DNA of 64,000 bases from Pocillopora verrucosa (GCF_036669915.1 NC_089316.1:2550243-2614242), one strand, 5' to 3'. Positions 24,515-37,323 are shown, counted from the stretch's first letter. Numbers and translations are program-made. The notes: generated by a model from the letters alone, not told the origin.

Positions 24515-27500
24515 ATGAAGAAAGCTAAAGACGGGGCCACAAGAAGACTCAGGATCGCTAGTGTTCTCTGCTTGTTTTTCATGACTGTGGAATTTGTAGG
24601 TGAGAGTTCTCATTATTAAAAGTGTATTTTCTTTGGTAAAACACCGCCAGAATCACAGAATATTTTTACTTCAATTTATAAATCATGTTTACATCTGGTC
24701 TATTATAAAGGAACACAACATAACATGGTTTTTTTTCCCAGCCCGATCCCTGCAGCAAATAATGATTGCTATACATCATAATGAAACGATGCTTTTTAGC
24801 TGTGAGAAGCAAATTTCGTATACAAGGGCTACGCCAAATCTTGTACACATGATCTCACGCGCTCTGACGATTTAAATTGCACCAGGGCTTTTAATGGATG
24901 AATGAATGTGACACTTGATCAAGTGATAAATAGAACCTGATCAGAACACATGTACACAGAAAAATATGGTGCTCCAAGGGGAAACAAACTCTGAATTTGA
25001 TGTGCATGCTAGAGCATTTACACTGAAATCTCATTGTTCATGTCGGCCTTGGCAAAAGCTATCGATGATCAATGATTCTTGCTCGAGTACCTCTTTCTTT
25101 TCTGGATATCAATGTTGCAGATCCAAAATTCACTACTTTGATTGTTTCCCACGAGATCAAAGACATGTAAGCATTAACTTATTAAATAAGCAAGAAATAC
25201 TACGAATATTGAGACACAGAAAGTTTACGGGTAAAAAGAAATTGAATAACAAATTCCTGGCAAGCAACTCTTAAAATGATAAAAATCATATTGAGATAGC
25301 TTGCAGTCAATCAGTAAGGATAGAAATGGTACAACCCCCACCATAGCTAGATCTAGAGTTGCTGGTGCCTTACACAGAAACGTACATACAAAGTACTGCC
25401 GACACACCAATCTACGATTTAGGAGGTAATTCAAAGAAAAACATGCGCATCTGTATTCCTGGCCAAGTGCGCTTGGCTTGGAATATATATATATAAAAAT
25501 AAAACGTGCGAAGGACTGGGTGACTGCTAGGTAACGATTACTTTTTTCAAGACCCTTTCAATCTTCTTGACGAGTGCTCTTCAATGATAGAGCAAACTTC
25601 ATCCTTGACAAATTTTTCTCTAGAAAAATTTACTTTTTCAAAATCAGGCATAACGTGAGTCCTGGAAAAATTTTGTCGCACTTTTGCAGCTCCACTGCCT
25701 TAAAAACTTGTAGAGGAAAATTTGATGAAAGCTTGATCGCACACAAGTACGTCAGAGTATTTTCTAAGCATAAGATGATAACTTACGGCCCAAATTTCCT
25801 GTTTAATTTTTTAGGGGGATATTTTGCTAACAGCCTCGCTATCATGACGGACGCAGCTCACTTGCTGTCGGATTTCGCGGGTTTCATGATCTCGTTGTTA
25901 GCTCTGTGGGTGGCAACCAAGCCCGCCACTACGACTCTGTCTTTTGGCTGGCATCGCGCAGGTAAGATTTTTAAATATGTGTCTGCAAAGGCGTGAGAAA
26001 AATTCTGCATGCGAATGCAAACAAAAGCAACTTAAAGAGCTACTGGTGTGCTTTAATCTGTTCTAGCTCGTAGCCCAAAGTTTTCCTCGAGGTTAACAGA
26101 TAATGTCCGCGGAAAAATTTCCGAGCATAGTTTCGCGCCAAATGGAGGCTATTGTTTTTATATTTGAAAGCTAACTTCTCACATCTGTTTTCAGAGGTGA
26201 TGGGTGCAGTCATGTCCGTTCTGTTCATCTGGGTATTAACCGGAGTCTTAGTTTACCTAGCAGTTCAAAGAATTCTCACTAAACAATATGAAATAGATGC
26301 CCAAGTCATGTTACTAACTGCGTCAGCGGGCCTCATTATAAACATCCTGTAAGTTGCTAATTAATGTTTTCAAAATCTTGCAGTTTGAGACAAAGTGAAC
26401 ATGAGTTAAAGATATCTCATCGTTAGGAGATATATCCAATTTCGTAGACCTCTTTTACCTTACATAGGTCGAATCCTCTGAAAGTCCGCCATGATGTTTA
26501 ATAAAAACATGCATACAGTCCTGTATGAGATGAACTCTTCAGTTAAATTCAGTTCCTTGTTTTGTTGCATTTAAAAAAGATATATCTGCTGCATATTTAA
26601 ATTAAACGAAAGTGCAGCGTTTCTTTCAGCATGGCTTTCTCTCGCCTTTCGTTATCGTGACGTCACTATTCGTTACCATGGAGACTGGTATTCAATTTAG
26701 GCCCATTCCAATCCCTAATGGTGTCTACAAGAGCAAATTGTTGGCCAACAGACCCCCAATTGTAACATGATCCCAGCTTATATTTTGTCAAATTAATTGT
26801 GAACCAGATTAGGTGTCATACTTCATCAGAAAGGCCATGGACACAGCCACGGATCCCATCCTAAAAAAAAGAAAGGCAAAACGAAAAAGTCCCAAGTCTC
26901 ACCATCAAGTTTCATCATTTTAGAAGAAGAGGAAAATGTAAATGTGCGAGCGGCGTTTATTCACGTACTAGGCGACTTCTTACAAAGTATAGGCGTATTT
27001 ATAGCAGCTCTTCTCATTTGGTTTAAGGTAAGGTTTTTATAATGGCTTGGGTAGAAGACTGGTTTGTCGCGCGTGTTTTCACATATTCTCGTAAAGCTAC
27101 TCGTCTCAGCTCACTGTGGACCACTGTGGACAATGATTTTCTCTTGTCACTTGATCTTAAGAAACCACGGGCTTAAGGAACGACCCAAATTCGGGCGAGC
27201 GAAAGGACATAGGAACCTGCACTCACGAAGTCACTATAGCGCTCGCTAACTCAATCCCGTAAACGTTTCCACGAACCAATTGCATCATGGGGAATACGGG
27301 AAGGCCTGACTTTTTCCAGCATATCTGCTAATATTTAACTTTCCATCGAGAAAAATTGGAAGAGACTGGTAACGAGTCCGCCAAGACAGTACATAGTTTT
27401 TCACACTTTTCATCTGTGAAACACAGATTTTAGAAAATTGGCCATGTCGTTTGTACCATATTTCAATGAGAGTTGAGTTAATATTGTATGTTTATTATTT

Positions 27501-28678
27501 TGCAGCCTTCATGGGCCATCGCAGACCCTATATGCACATTTGTATTCTCTCTGATAGTTTTAGGAACCACATTAGCTATTTTGAAAGATGCTTTAATTGT
27601 GCTCATGGAGGGTGAGTACATTACCATCTGTTTACAAAAGGGAGAAAACCAAAGAAACAAAGATAAAAAAAAGTTTAATCGTGAATAATAATTGTGAGTC
27701 TAAATATTAATTCTGAGAATCGAGACCCTCGGCGTCTATCCTTTTAGACAGCAAAATACAGATGGGTCTGTTTTCATTTTCTAGGAGTTCCAAAAGGGTT
27801 GAATTTCCACATTTTAAAAGCAAGCCTCTTAGACATCCCGGGAGTATTAGCTGTTCATGATCTTCACGTATGGTCCCTAACAGTGGGAACGACTGCCATA
27901 GCGGTTCATCTTGTCATAGGTGAGTTTTATGGAAATGTCCCATCCTTCTGGTCTAACAAATCTGGTTTAGCCAACTACTTCTTTCTCGAATCGGTCGAGA
28001 TTATCCATCCGTCTGCCCTTTATTCTGTGCCTGTTGGCGTGTCTTCCTATGAGTGAGCTATTTGTCTAGTGTATTGGTCTATCCGTCTGGTCCCTGTCTT
28101 TCTGTCTGTCTATCCGTCGTCTCTCTGTCTGCCCGTTCGCCTCTATCTGTTTGACTGTCCGTTTGTCTGGCTATCATTCTGTCAAACCGACCGTCCGTCT
28201 GCGCATCTTTTTGTTCTTCTGTTTGTCTGTCGTTCTGACCAGCTGGTCGTCTATTTCTTTATCTACATGGTTTGCATGTTAGTCTGGTCTGTCTAGCTGT
28301 GTATCTGTTCAATGTTCTGTACAATTCTTGTCCATTTGTCTCTGTTTGTCTATTTGTCTTTGTCTGTCTGAGTACATTTTTTTTTCTATCGATCCGTCTT
28401 CAAAATGTTGAATATAAAACTTCTGCATGCAGGTAAATCTGAATTAGGAAAATGACATGTGGTCTTAAAGGACAATTTATAAACGTCATTAATTGTAGTC
28501 AAAAGCCTGTCAACGTTTCCATTTCTATTCAGATGATAGCTGTAGTTCACAAGCAGTTCTGGAAGAAGCGTCACGAATCTGCAGTCAAGAATTCGACATA
28601 CAGCATAGTACAATACAAGTAGAGACATCGAGCGAGAAAACTGCCGAGTGTATTCAATGCGACGAACCTAGCAAGTGA
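24515..28678 (+). CDS. Zinc transporter, SLC30 family (ZnT2/3/8-like)
   Basis: Cation diffusion facilitator that moves Zn2+ out of the cytosol into vesicles in exchange for protons. Exons: 24515-24599, 25815-25961, 26195-26348, 26808-27027, 27506-27611, 27785-27919, 28533-28678; 330 residues with phase kept throughout. Six membrane segments are readable. The transport site pairs are HLLSD in TM2 ([16 protein letters not shown]) and HVLGD in TM5 ([14 protein letters not shown]). The loop between TM4 and TM5 has the short His-rich GHGHSHGSH followed by a Lys cluster. The C-terminal cytoplasmic domain contains [15 protein letters not shown] and ends with [10 protein letters not shown]. The N-terminus is short for ZnT2/3/8; a splice acceptor (TTTTTCAAG, ending about 24504) just upstream leaves room for an earlier exon carrying the usual N-terminal His/Cys motif. 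Confidence 0.95.
28040..28375 (+). repeat. Degenerate TCTG/TGTC tetranucleotide tract
   Basis: About 330 bp dominated by CTGTCTGTCC-type units in zinc transporter intron 6. It is open in one frame only because of its low complexity. A similar tract lies at 30886-31195. Confidence 0.85.
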
Positions 28679-30156
28679 CAGCGTTACAGCACGTGAGGGA
28701 TCTTGGGAAATATAGCCGCTGGACGGCGGAAGGCACGAACGTCGACTCTTATGAAGATGTAGGTCATATGATCGAGCTTGTTCCAGCTTATGCTTTGAGA
28801 AGATTCAGCAAAAATAGCTCAAGTTGGTCATTTGAAATTCGTGTCAATCTTCGGCCACTCGACTCTTTTACATTCTTGCTCAGTCTTTCTCGTTATTATA
28901 CCTAACGCCCTTCTGTTTGAACTACATGCTTACGTTTCGTGGATTCCTTCACTTTAGCGACAGATCTCTACGGAGCAAAAAATTAAAGCAAAACGTCGAC
29001 ATTTAAAAAGATAGGAATGCATCGCCGCTCTTAATAATATTAATTGCTCTTCTCCAAGGGGGTCAGTTTGTTCATCAAGAACCTAGTCAACACCATCCGC
29101 GTCAACCGCTGACAGAAACAATACTTCTCCGAGACGGTTAAATTAGTATAACTTCAAACTGTGCTTCAAACAACTTGGTTTTGAGGTCTACTGAAGAAAA
29201 CCTTACAAATGTGGTAACGTAACGGGAAAGATCAAAGGAAAGTTTTCTCCACATTTTAAATCTAAATGAAAGTCTAGACCCAAAACACTCGTAAAGTTTT
29301 CTAAGAAAAAGTTAACTTAAAAGCTAGTAAACAGTAAAGATTTCATCAAGATAGATATAACATGGGAGCCTCCGCTTAGGAATATTAAATTTTACTTCTC
29401 TTGATGTCATGGCTTTTATGTGTCCTAACTGTGTCCCGTGAAGGCAAACAAAAATTCTGCAGCTAGAGGTGGGATCAGTGAAAGACGTACTACAGAGCTC
29501 GAAATAACGGCCGGTCATGAGCAAATGTTCGGCCAAATATAGGCATAGCCCGGTCAACTCCTAAGATGGCCTGACATTTTGTCCGGTTGGTTAAGTACGT
29601 AGAGAACAATTCACTTCCAAGCTAGGATGCAATCATTTATTGTTATTATTAGCATTCCCGAAGAAAAAGAGGGAAAGACGATACTAACAGGCTAAGAACT
29701 TTTGATAAGTGACGGTGGTCGCAAATGTTAGCACGGTCATTCATCAATTATTTGTCATCGCAAATTTTATCGACTGAAGACGGTTTCGGTTTCAACACTA
29801 TTGTCGGTTTTTAGACATTAGTGTCCGATTTTAGATACTTGTGTCAGATTTTTCTTGCATTCACTTCGAGGTTAATTATACATGTTTCATAAGCGGTGGC
29901 GTAATGCGTATTTTCCAGGCCAAAATTGGGTTGTTTCCGTGCAAAATTAGGTTTGACCGGCGCCAGCAGGAAAATAATTTCAAGTCTTGTACTAAAAATT
30001 TTGGAAAGAGAGATCAGGGGAAAGAGATGTCGAAGTGGTCCATCCCACCCATTCTACTCAAAAAATATCCCTTGCATGCAGAGCTTGCCAATTTTATTTA
30101 AATATTCACAAATACGTCTTCATTCGCTTATCTTAAAAAGGTTCATTTGTACATTA
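28679..30156. other. 3' flank of zinc transporter and SNRNP48 (convergent)
   Basis: No gene seen. ATTAAA near 28982 may serve the zinc transporter. TTTATT at 30093-30098 reads as AATAAA on the minus strand, 59 bp past the SNRNP48 stop codon, and is a good polyadenylation signal for that gene. Confidence 0.55.
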
Positions 30157-33100
30157 TCATCTCCTCGATCTCTTGGTATCTGAGTCTCTGTTGTCGTAAT
30201 ACCAAACCCGTTTATTCCCTCCTCTGCGTTGCCTTCTGTCTCGTTCCACTCGTCGAGTCTCTTCATCGTCTCTCATCCCTCGTCTCGTACCATCCTTGAA
30301 GTCTGCTTTATTTTCGCGCTCCTCTTCAGGCATGTCTCCAACATCAGAATTATTACCAGTAATGCCGTGTTCTTCTTTGTACTGCATTTCTAATACGTGC
30401 ATTTGCGTCTCGATAAGGTCTCGCATTACCTGCAAACAGAGGACCTAAGATAAAGGATTGCTTACAAAATAACAGCACAGGGTATCCCGTAATACCTTGG
30501 TTCACAAGCTGTCTTAATAAGAAGGCATAGGGTCACGCTTTATCTAGAAACTGACAGTTCGCGGTGTCACGCGTCGCCTTAGCTCACACGCTAGCTTGAA
30601 TCAGGTGGCATAAGGTAACGCATTATCTATCAACAGACAGGTGGAAGTGTCACGGATTACCAGAGAACATACACCCTATTCAGACCGACAACGTAAAATG
30701 CATTTAGCATTACGTCACCCATTGCTAAGGCAGATTTAGACAGATTTATGGTACGAATTAAGAATTAAATCATACATTACCAGGGGTCCAATATTATTTT
30801 TTGCGAAATCCACTACAAGTGTCAGTTTAGCTTCGACAATGTATTGATAATTAGCCCTGTGACGGGGTAGAGGCAGTTTTGCCGCTGTATCCGTCTGTCT
30901 ATTTCTCAGCGACGGGCACGTACGTATATACGTACGTACGTCCCGTCTGTCTGTTTATCTATCTTATCTTACCGTCTGCTTGTCTGTCTGTCCTAACGTT
31001 TGTGTTTAAGCGCGTGCGTCAGTCCGTCCGTTTGTCTGTCTCACCGTCTGCTTGTCTGTCTGTCCGTCCGTATGTGCGTAATCACGTGCGTCAGTCTGTT
31101 TGCCTGCCTATCTATCTCACCGTCTGCTTGTCTGTCCGTCAGTATGTGCGTAAGCACGAGCGTCAGTCCGTCTGCCTGTTTGTCTGTCTATCAGGATAAA
31201 ATTTCAGACTTATAGAGAAATTATAAAGCGGATGTTCCTTACGTTTTGGGGATGGCTTAGATCAGATTTGAGTGTGGACCGTGATTTGACAGCCGATTCA
31301 TACCTCAACAGCACTCCTTTTGGTGATGTGTACATTCTTCGCCCGGTAGCTCTGTCGCCGACGTTTGTAGTCACGCTGTTCAGCTAACACTTCAAAATGA
31401 GTTTTTGGTTGATCACCCTCTGTTCCTACATTACAAGAGCGTGACATAAATTAGTACATGACAAAAATTCGAGCGTGACACATTCGAAAACGTGCAAGAT
31501 TCATTATTTCTTAACAAAAGTATTTTTGCAAGAAGCCTACTCATTTTCCGTTGAGCATGCCATTTTTCTTACCTTTAGACTCATTCGAGTCAGAAACAAT
31601 TTCTAAATCCATCTCCTGTTTGTCTGTTTCTCGTTTTGCCTTTGCAGCCTGTAGAAAAAACAGAAGTCAAGACCGAGGAACCTGGTAACTAATTTTTACA
31701 ATCAATAACAAAGCATATACCAATATTTAAGGCATGACTCCTAATCTTTCGAGTTCCCCTAACAGTTTTTTGGGTGAACAGAGGCATTATGGGTGGAAAG
31801 CAACTTGGCCAACAAGACAACAGAGTGATTCGGCCAGAGCTTGGACCCAAACCTCTCGAACAAGTGTCAAGAGCGCGCGGCTCTTTCCAGTTTTGAATTT
31901 TTTTCTGATTGAGAAGAGCAATTGGTGGAAAACAGAACTAAACCAATCATAGGGTTGAAAATGAAATAAAAGGCAAAGAGAAAGCGAATATCTCCCAGTA
32001 ATCAGACGAACTCTTCATTTCTGTTGCGCAAACAATCGGGTATTTCGACTGTTACAATGTTTTGCTTTTAATAATTGGTGATAAACCATAAGACTCTACA
32101 TACGGGAAAAAAACATTGCAATCTATCCGTTTTAAGTTACCTATTTCTTGGTAACAAACCTGTATCACGTGCTCATAGACAGTGAGCCGTTGTTGAGGAG
32201 AGAAATTAGATATTACTCGGTCCATCGGGAGAGGTGTTTCTTTCACGGGGCTTCCAACAGGTTCTGGGTGGTCCTGAACGTCTGTCTTTGTTTTAAAGCT
32301 ATTGGCTAGAGGGAAGAAAAAATTGCAAACTCAGTTACTAAGTAGTAGCAGATAGGTTAATATTTCCGACTATAAATTAAGAAATAAAAAATAATTGTGA
32401 AAAAGGTATCAAGCATGTGCAAACACTACAGTTGCTTGTGACAAGCAAACTTCACATCAATTGAAGGAACGGTATCATGGCATACCTGAAGAATCTTGCG
32501 TCTTGTTTTCCATCGGAGACTAAGAGGAAATTAATATGAAGAAAGGAGGTAAGTTTCTTGTACGAGGAAATGCTTTTGAGAAGATAGGACACGAGAATTT
32601 TTCTGACAACAAAAAAATATCTGAAATTAGAGTAATGTATTGATATAACTATAGTATACTCACGTAGATGGCAGAGTTTTTCTCCTTGGTAACTGAAACA
32701 GCCAGAAACTTCCACAGGTTCAAAACAAAAGCCTTTGTTTCTAAAATAAGCATCAAGCAATGCAAGAGAAAATAAAAAAGTAATACTTAATACACAATGA
32801 GTTTGCAAAAAACCACAGGCCTAACAGAAGCGTCTTACCATCTCCTAGAAAATCTTTCAGCATTTCTTCCAATCCACTGGGATGAGCAACTTTCTCCTCT
32901 TGAAGACAGGACAAAACAAAATCCACCAAATGTTCACTGGCACCATCAACAGAACTGTTTCAAGGGAAAAACACTTATTTACATTGTAACATGCGCAACG
33001 TATGATAACCTGGCAAATGTTGTTACTTGCCAACTGACAGTATTCATACCTTCAATCAAGAAGCAGATTTCATTTTCTGACACCTTTACCCTTTAACTCC

Positions 33101-35809
33101 CAGAAGTGATCAACCTGAAACTTCTCCCTATAATATCCTTATATTATCCAGCAAATAGGTAATGAGAATATTCAAACTTATCACTTAGAAGTTGTCATCT
33201 TGATCTAACACCAAATTCTCATTACTAATTTACAGGGAAATATGTAGAAGCTAGAGAGGAGAGTTAACGATCAGATCTCGGGAGTTAGAGGGTTAAATGT
33301 CATAAAATTCCATAATTTCCCCCTAACTTCTCTGGATATTTTTTCCTTTTCTATAAGTCTCCATTGAGACTTTGGCCTAAAAATAAAGGTCAAATGATCA
33401 ATTGTTCATAATATTTCTTGCTTTGTTGTTTTATGAAAAATTGTCTTAAGTCTTACAGGTTTTCCATGACTTTCTATGACTTTCACACTAACTTCAAAGG
33501 TTCTTGTAGTCTGGAAAATGATTTTCTTCAATTCTATGACTTTCCACCATTTCTATGAGACACCCCTGTGATAATATTTCATTTAGCTTGCCAGCATGCT
33601 CACATTAGCTCTGTGGCAAGTGAGAAAAAAGGCCATAAGATTTACGCAAACAAGCAAAGCTAGTCTATTGTAAACACCTAACAAAAGCCTCTGCCACACT
33701 TGCTTTGCTAGCTGACTGAAATCACCACCACTCGCCCAGCAGCTAATTAGAGCCTACTTGTTGGCTCAGCTGTTCATTTCCTGTAAGCATACCTCAAGTA
33801 CTGAACTTGTGGTAAGTTCCCAATGATCCAAGTCTTGATTTCTTCTTGTGACAAAAGATGAAGCTCTAGCTGCAGTTGAGAGGATGGTATCACTTCCCAT
33901 GCCATTATTGACCTGCAGCAAAGCATTCAATGATACATGTTGGAAAGTAAAAAAAGTATGGATCATGAGCTTAAAGGCCTATACTGTTGATTATCCAGGG
34001 CCACTTTCCATAAAATGTGAAGCAACTAGCAGCATTGCTAAAACCTGTGCCTGGGATGCTCCACAGCCCCCTGCCGTTTTTCAGGTTTAATTCAGCACAG
34101 AAAATTCACTGGTGCCCACTTATACTCTTGGATCGATGGAAAGAGGCCCTATGAGAGAACAAGACACGATGACCCAGCCAGGCCTCACACCTGGACTTGT
34201 AGTTCAGCAGTGCCTTATCCCTAACTCAATTGCATCTTTCACCCCACTGTACAATGCTATGACTATTTTGTGTCCAAAAGGCAAATGGAATGTACTCATA
34301 CATGTATGACAGACTCAATCCACATCTCACCTTATCTCATGTACTGAATCATTGTGACAAGTCCTCCCATCAACCATCATGCTCTGAGTGTTATGTGCAG
34401 ATCTTTCTTTTGGTGTCAACAAGGAACAACATGATGGTGCTGCCTACAAAACGACAGAAATCACCTGTGTATGTGTGTCAGATTTCATGCCCCAGTACAG
34501 GTATACATGTGCATGCACTGATTTCAATGTTTGGAACACAAAGCTTTTTGCCAAAAAAAACTTGTCAAAAGGAAAAAGAAAACAGCTTTATTGAGGATAA
34601 AACATGATTTTATTATTTTCCATACCTTGTTATCGACCCTGATGTGGACTCCAGTATCTAATTTGCCACTAAAAAGACCCATAAATTCAATGGAGAAAGA
34701 AGAAAGCATTTATAAAATATCAAAGGGGGATGTACAGAAAGCTTTAAAACTATTGGAATAGTTTCATCTATTATAATAATTCTATTATAAGATAGTATAG
34801 AAATCTAGACTTAATCTGAAAACCTGTCTCAGGCAAAATGGAACAAGTCAATATTGGTCTGTTCATCTTAATATACTATTTGCAAAAACTTTGTACAATT
34901 CATAACTGTACATAACAAATCATAATTTTGGCTCATACCTTTCATGGCCGTTTTTGAGAGAACTGTAGTGCTTTTCATCTAGTGTAGAAAAGAAATGATA
35001 AGAAAAAACACCCAAGTAAACAGCAATGTTAATGAAAACATTTCATGTTACTTTGTTGCAATGCTTTAAATCTTTAAGAGTGACTAGCATCCAATTTCTC
35101 CTTACAATATGTAAACCCTGAATTAAATATTAAAGTTGCAAGGATAAAGGAAATGATCATCAACTAAAGAAACTGACAGCATTTTAGGAAATGTATGGAG
35201 AACTGTATAGAGAATGTACAGACTGATCTTTGGATGTAAGGGGTTAAAAAATGAAACCAATGATATTCCTGTATGATTAACTGAGTTATGTAATCCAGCA
35301 AAACTTCTCAGCTTCATTTGTCTAGCATCTTGGCTGTGTCACAGACATGTGTCTACTTTCTGATGCTTGGGATTTTTTCACACATTTGAAAGAGGGCTTA
35401 ACATAAATAATGGCATAAATGAACTTCTTAAATAGTTATGTATAATAAAGTACCTATAGAAATTGGTATCACTGCCTTGCATGTTTGGTAGAAGAATTCA
35501 GGGCTAGTACAGACATCCTGTGGATAGAGAATTGAAATTAATCCTCTAGGTGTAAGAATTATTATATAAAGTTGTTTATGTCCCCACTCAATTGTATCAT
35601 GTTCATGCTTTGACCCTTTAACTCCCAGATTAAATTTGTCTTTCTCCTTACTGTCAACCACACAATTCTTATAATGTTAGTTCAGAGAATTTAGAATTGG
35701 ATCAACTAATTATCTCCAAATTGATATTTTTCTTTATTCTCATCACTTATCTGGTTGATATCATATTGGTATTGTTAGGAGAAATTCTGTCTTGGTCACT
35801 CATGGAAGT

Positions 35810-35853
<44 letters not shown>

Positions 35854-35955
35854 TAATAATAATAATAATATTTAATGAGGGAGCTCAACTCACCATGGCA
35901 GTTTTCAGTGGGAAATTAATTAATCAAATTAATTAAATTAATTACCTTAATTGAT

Positions 35956-35987
<32 letters not shown>

Positions 35988-37323
35988 AAATGTGTTTATA
36001 AATAAATTTGAAGAGTCAAAATCTTAAAATCGATAATTAATCAAAATATCAAAGTTTAAAATTAATCACAATTTTTTAAAAAAGTTTTCAGCTGAATTTA
36101 AAAGTAGATAAGAGATGTGTTTCTTTGAGATCAGTTGGAAGACTGTTCCAGTCTTTCGCAGCTTGATAGACAAATGTTTGTTTACCCCAGTTAGTTTGAG
36201 GAAGGGGTAAACGAAGATCATTCAGACGTCTTGTGTTATATGAATGGACAGCTTGATTTTTGATAAAATTAAAGTTAAAGTCAGTTTCCCCAATCAGGCA
36301 CTTGTGGATTGCAATGCAACGATGAAAAAAACCTTCTTGTGGAGAGTAACTTGAGATCTAAACTCCTCAGTGCTTTGGTTGATGAGCTTTGGGGTGGGTG
36401 CCCCAGCAGAACTTCAGCAGCTTTATCCTGTAGGATCTGTAATTCTGACATTATGGTTTCATTGTTGTTGTCCCCCCATATAACATCTCCATAATCAAAA
36501 AGAGGGAGGATTAGGGTATTGTAAAAATATTTACAGTTGTAAGACACACCTGAGGATTAATGTCCTTTGTTTTGTACTGGCAAAGAGATAAGTGTTTATT
36601 GAGTCTTGATGCTGGTATTCTGTGGCTGAAGTCATATGGACAGTGTATCAACTTTGAACTGTTGACCTTAGAAGAGAGAGCACTAATTTACACTCTTGTA
36701 TGAACTGACTGTAATTTTGCATTAAAAATCATATCTTGTCATAAGGCAAATTAACACAGATTAATTGGTAAGATTGTAAAATCAAAGTTCCAATATATTT
36801 TTTTAATCCAAGACTGGACTTTTAAACTTCTGCAAGCAAAAATATTGAAAATATTATATACTTTAAAATTGTCATGTGGATTACGATTCTAATTGCTGCA
36901 CACGCGTGTAAGCTTGTTGAGTGAGAATAACAAAATACATGTATCTTGAAATTATATATTCAAGACTGGGTGCGAGCAAACCCACCCTTTCACGTTCGCA
37001 CAACATGTACCGGACACGGATGACGTAAACCAGAAGAAGCAAAGGGAAGCAACAACACAGTTGAAGGTTATAAAAAAACAATAGTGGGGAAAGATGTTTT
37101 CATTTGACTCTGCGCGCAGAATTAAACTAAGTAAATAAAATTATTTTCCTATATTACATTAAACAAGTACTCATGACGGGCTTAAAGGAAAGTCTCTCCA
37201 GACCTTCTTCAATAAATCTTCCTTTCTCCACTTAAAACGCGATAGAATTCTTTCCATTTCCGTTGCAGTATGAGTCACAAAGGAAGATATTTCCCGAACA
37301 CAATGCTCCTTCTTCTCCGCCAT
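30157..37323 (-). CDS. SNRNP48: U11/U12 snRNP 48 kDa protein homologue with inserted PWI-like domain
   Basis: Component of the minor (U12-type) spliceosome U11/U12 di-snRNP, nuclear; in human it recognises the U12-type 5' splice site. Exons in transcript order: 37323-37204, 36666-36550, 35517-35454, 34978-34939, 33912-33793, 32954-32839, 32740-32664, 32519-32486, 32305-32160, 31648-31573, 31425-31304, 30429-30157; 434 residues (human 339). CHHC zinc finger: C49-x5-H55-x9-H65-x3-C69, identical spacing to human. Then SPEFFYQ, as in human NPEFFYE. Residues about 133-213 resemble a PWI domain: IKTWIIGNL, then HLVDFVLSCLQEE, ending ETKAFVLNLWKFL. The signature DYKRRRQSYRAKNVHIT (about 322-338) is almost invariant in U11-48K. 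The C-terminus is Arg/Asp-rich. The exon 1 donor (AAG|GTCTGG) is weak. The start lies 164 bp from NKAIN. Confidence 0.92.
30886..31195 (+). repeat. Degenerate TCTG/CGTC tetranucleotide tract
   Basis: About 310 bp of GTCTGTCTGTCC-type units with recurring GTGCGT segments, in SNRNP48 intron 11. It includes a palindromic ACGTACGTATATACGTACGTACGT-like stretch at about 30918-30942. Confidence 0.85.
33088..33295 (+). mobile_element. MITE-like repeat, family B copy 1
   Basis: About 208 bp in SNRNP48 intron 5. Terminal inverted repeats: ACCCTTTAACTCCCAGAAG at the left and, reverse-complemented, AACCCTCTAACTCCCGAGA at the right. The interior matches the copy at 43841-44048 (CTTCTCCCTATAATATCCTT.TATTAT.CAGCAAA.AGGTAATGAG). 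Confidence 0.75.
35074..35255 (+). mobile_element. Degenerate relative of the family A MITE
   Basis: Contains the family A blocks GTGACTAGCATCCAATTTCTCCTTACAATAT, AGGATAAAGGAAATGATCATCAA and a right end TGTAAGGGGTTAAA, but diverges in between. In SNRNP48 intron 3. Lower confidence than the other copies. Confidence 0.4.
35612..35808 (-). mobile_element. MITE-like repeat, family A copy 2
   Basis: Reverse orientation copy in SNRNP48 intron 2, starting ACCCTTTAACTCCCAG and ending GGTCACTCATGGAAG. It shares GAATTTAGAATTGGATCAACTAATTATC and TTTATTCTCATCACTTATCTG with copy 60632-60838. It abuts an ATA microsatellite at its right end. Confidence 0.7.
35808..35870. repeat. (TAA)n microsatellite
   Basis: About 20 units of ATA/TAA with one C interruption, immediately beside a family A MITE. 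Confidence 0.95.
35957..36545 (-). mobile_element. 5'-truncated LINE: C-terminal end of a CR1/L2-type reverse transcriptase
   Basis: The minus strand encodes YFYNTLILPLFDYGDVIWGD, then LQILQDKAAEVLLGHPP and, after one frameshift at a T run near 36335, HRCIAIHKCLIG, NTRRLNDLRLPLPQTNWGKQTF and AAKDWNSLPTDLK, ending with a stop at 36088-36090. These are the post-catalytic RT motifs of non-LTR retrotransposons. A 3' tail of TTA repeats (35957-35990) matches CR1/L2-type 3' ends. The 5' truncation point lies within about 10 bp of the SNRNP48 exon 2 donor. Inactive fragment. Confidence 0.85.

Noticed and set aside
26658-26665. TGACGTCA palindrome (CRE-like), also at 52917-52924
   Set aside because: Both lie deep in introns (zinc transporter, cadherin-23) with no supporting promoter context; single 8-mers are expected by chance.
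28069-28296. Cys/Leu/Ser-rich open frame
   Set aside because: It is produced by the TCTG tetranucleotide repeat; the same artefact appears at 30879-31199.
36550-36666. First read as part of the adjacent LINE
   Set aside because: The frame shows the CHHC zinc finger of U11-48K with matching phases, so it is SNRNP48 exon 2; the LINE begins just past its donor.
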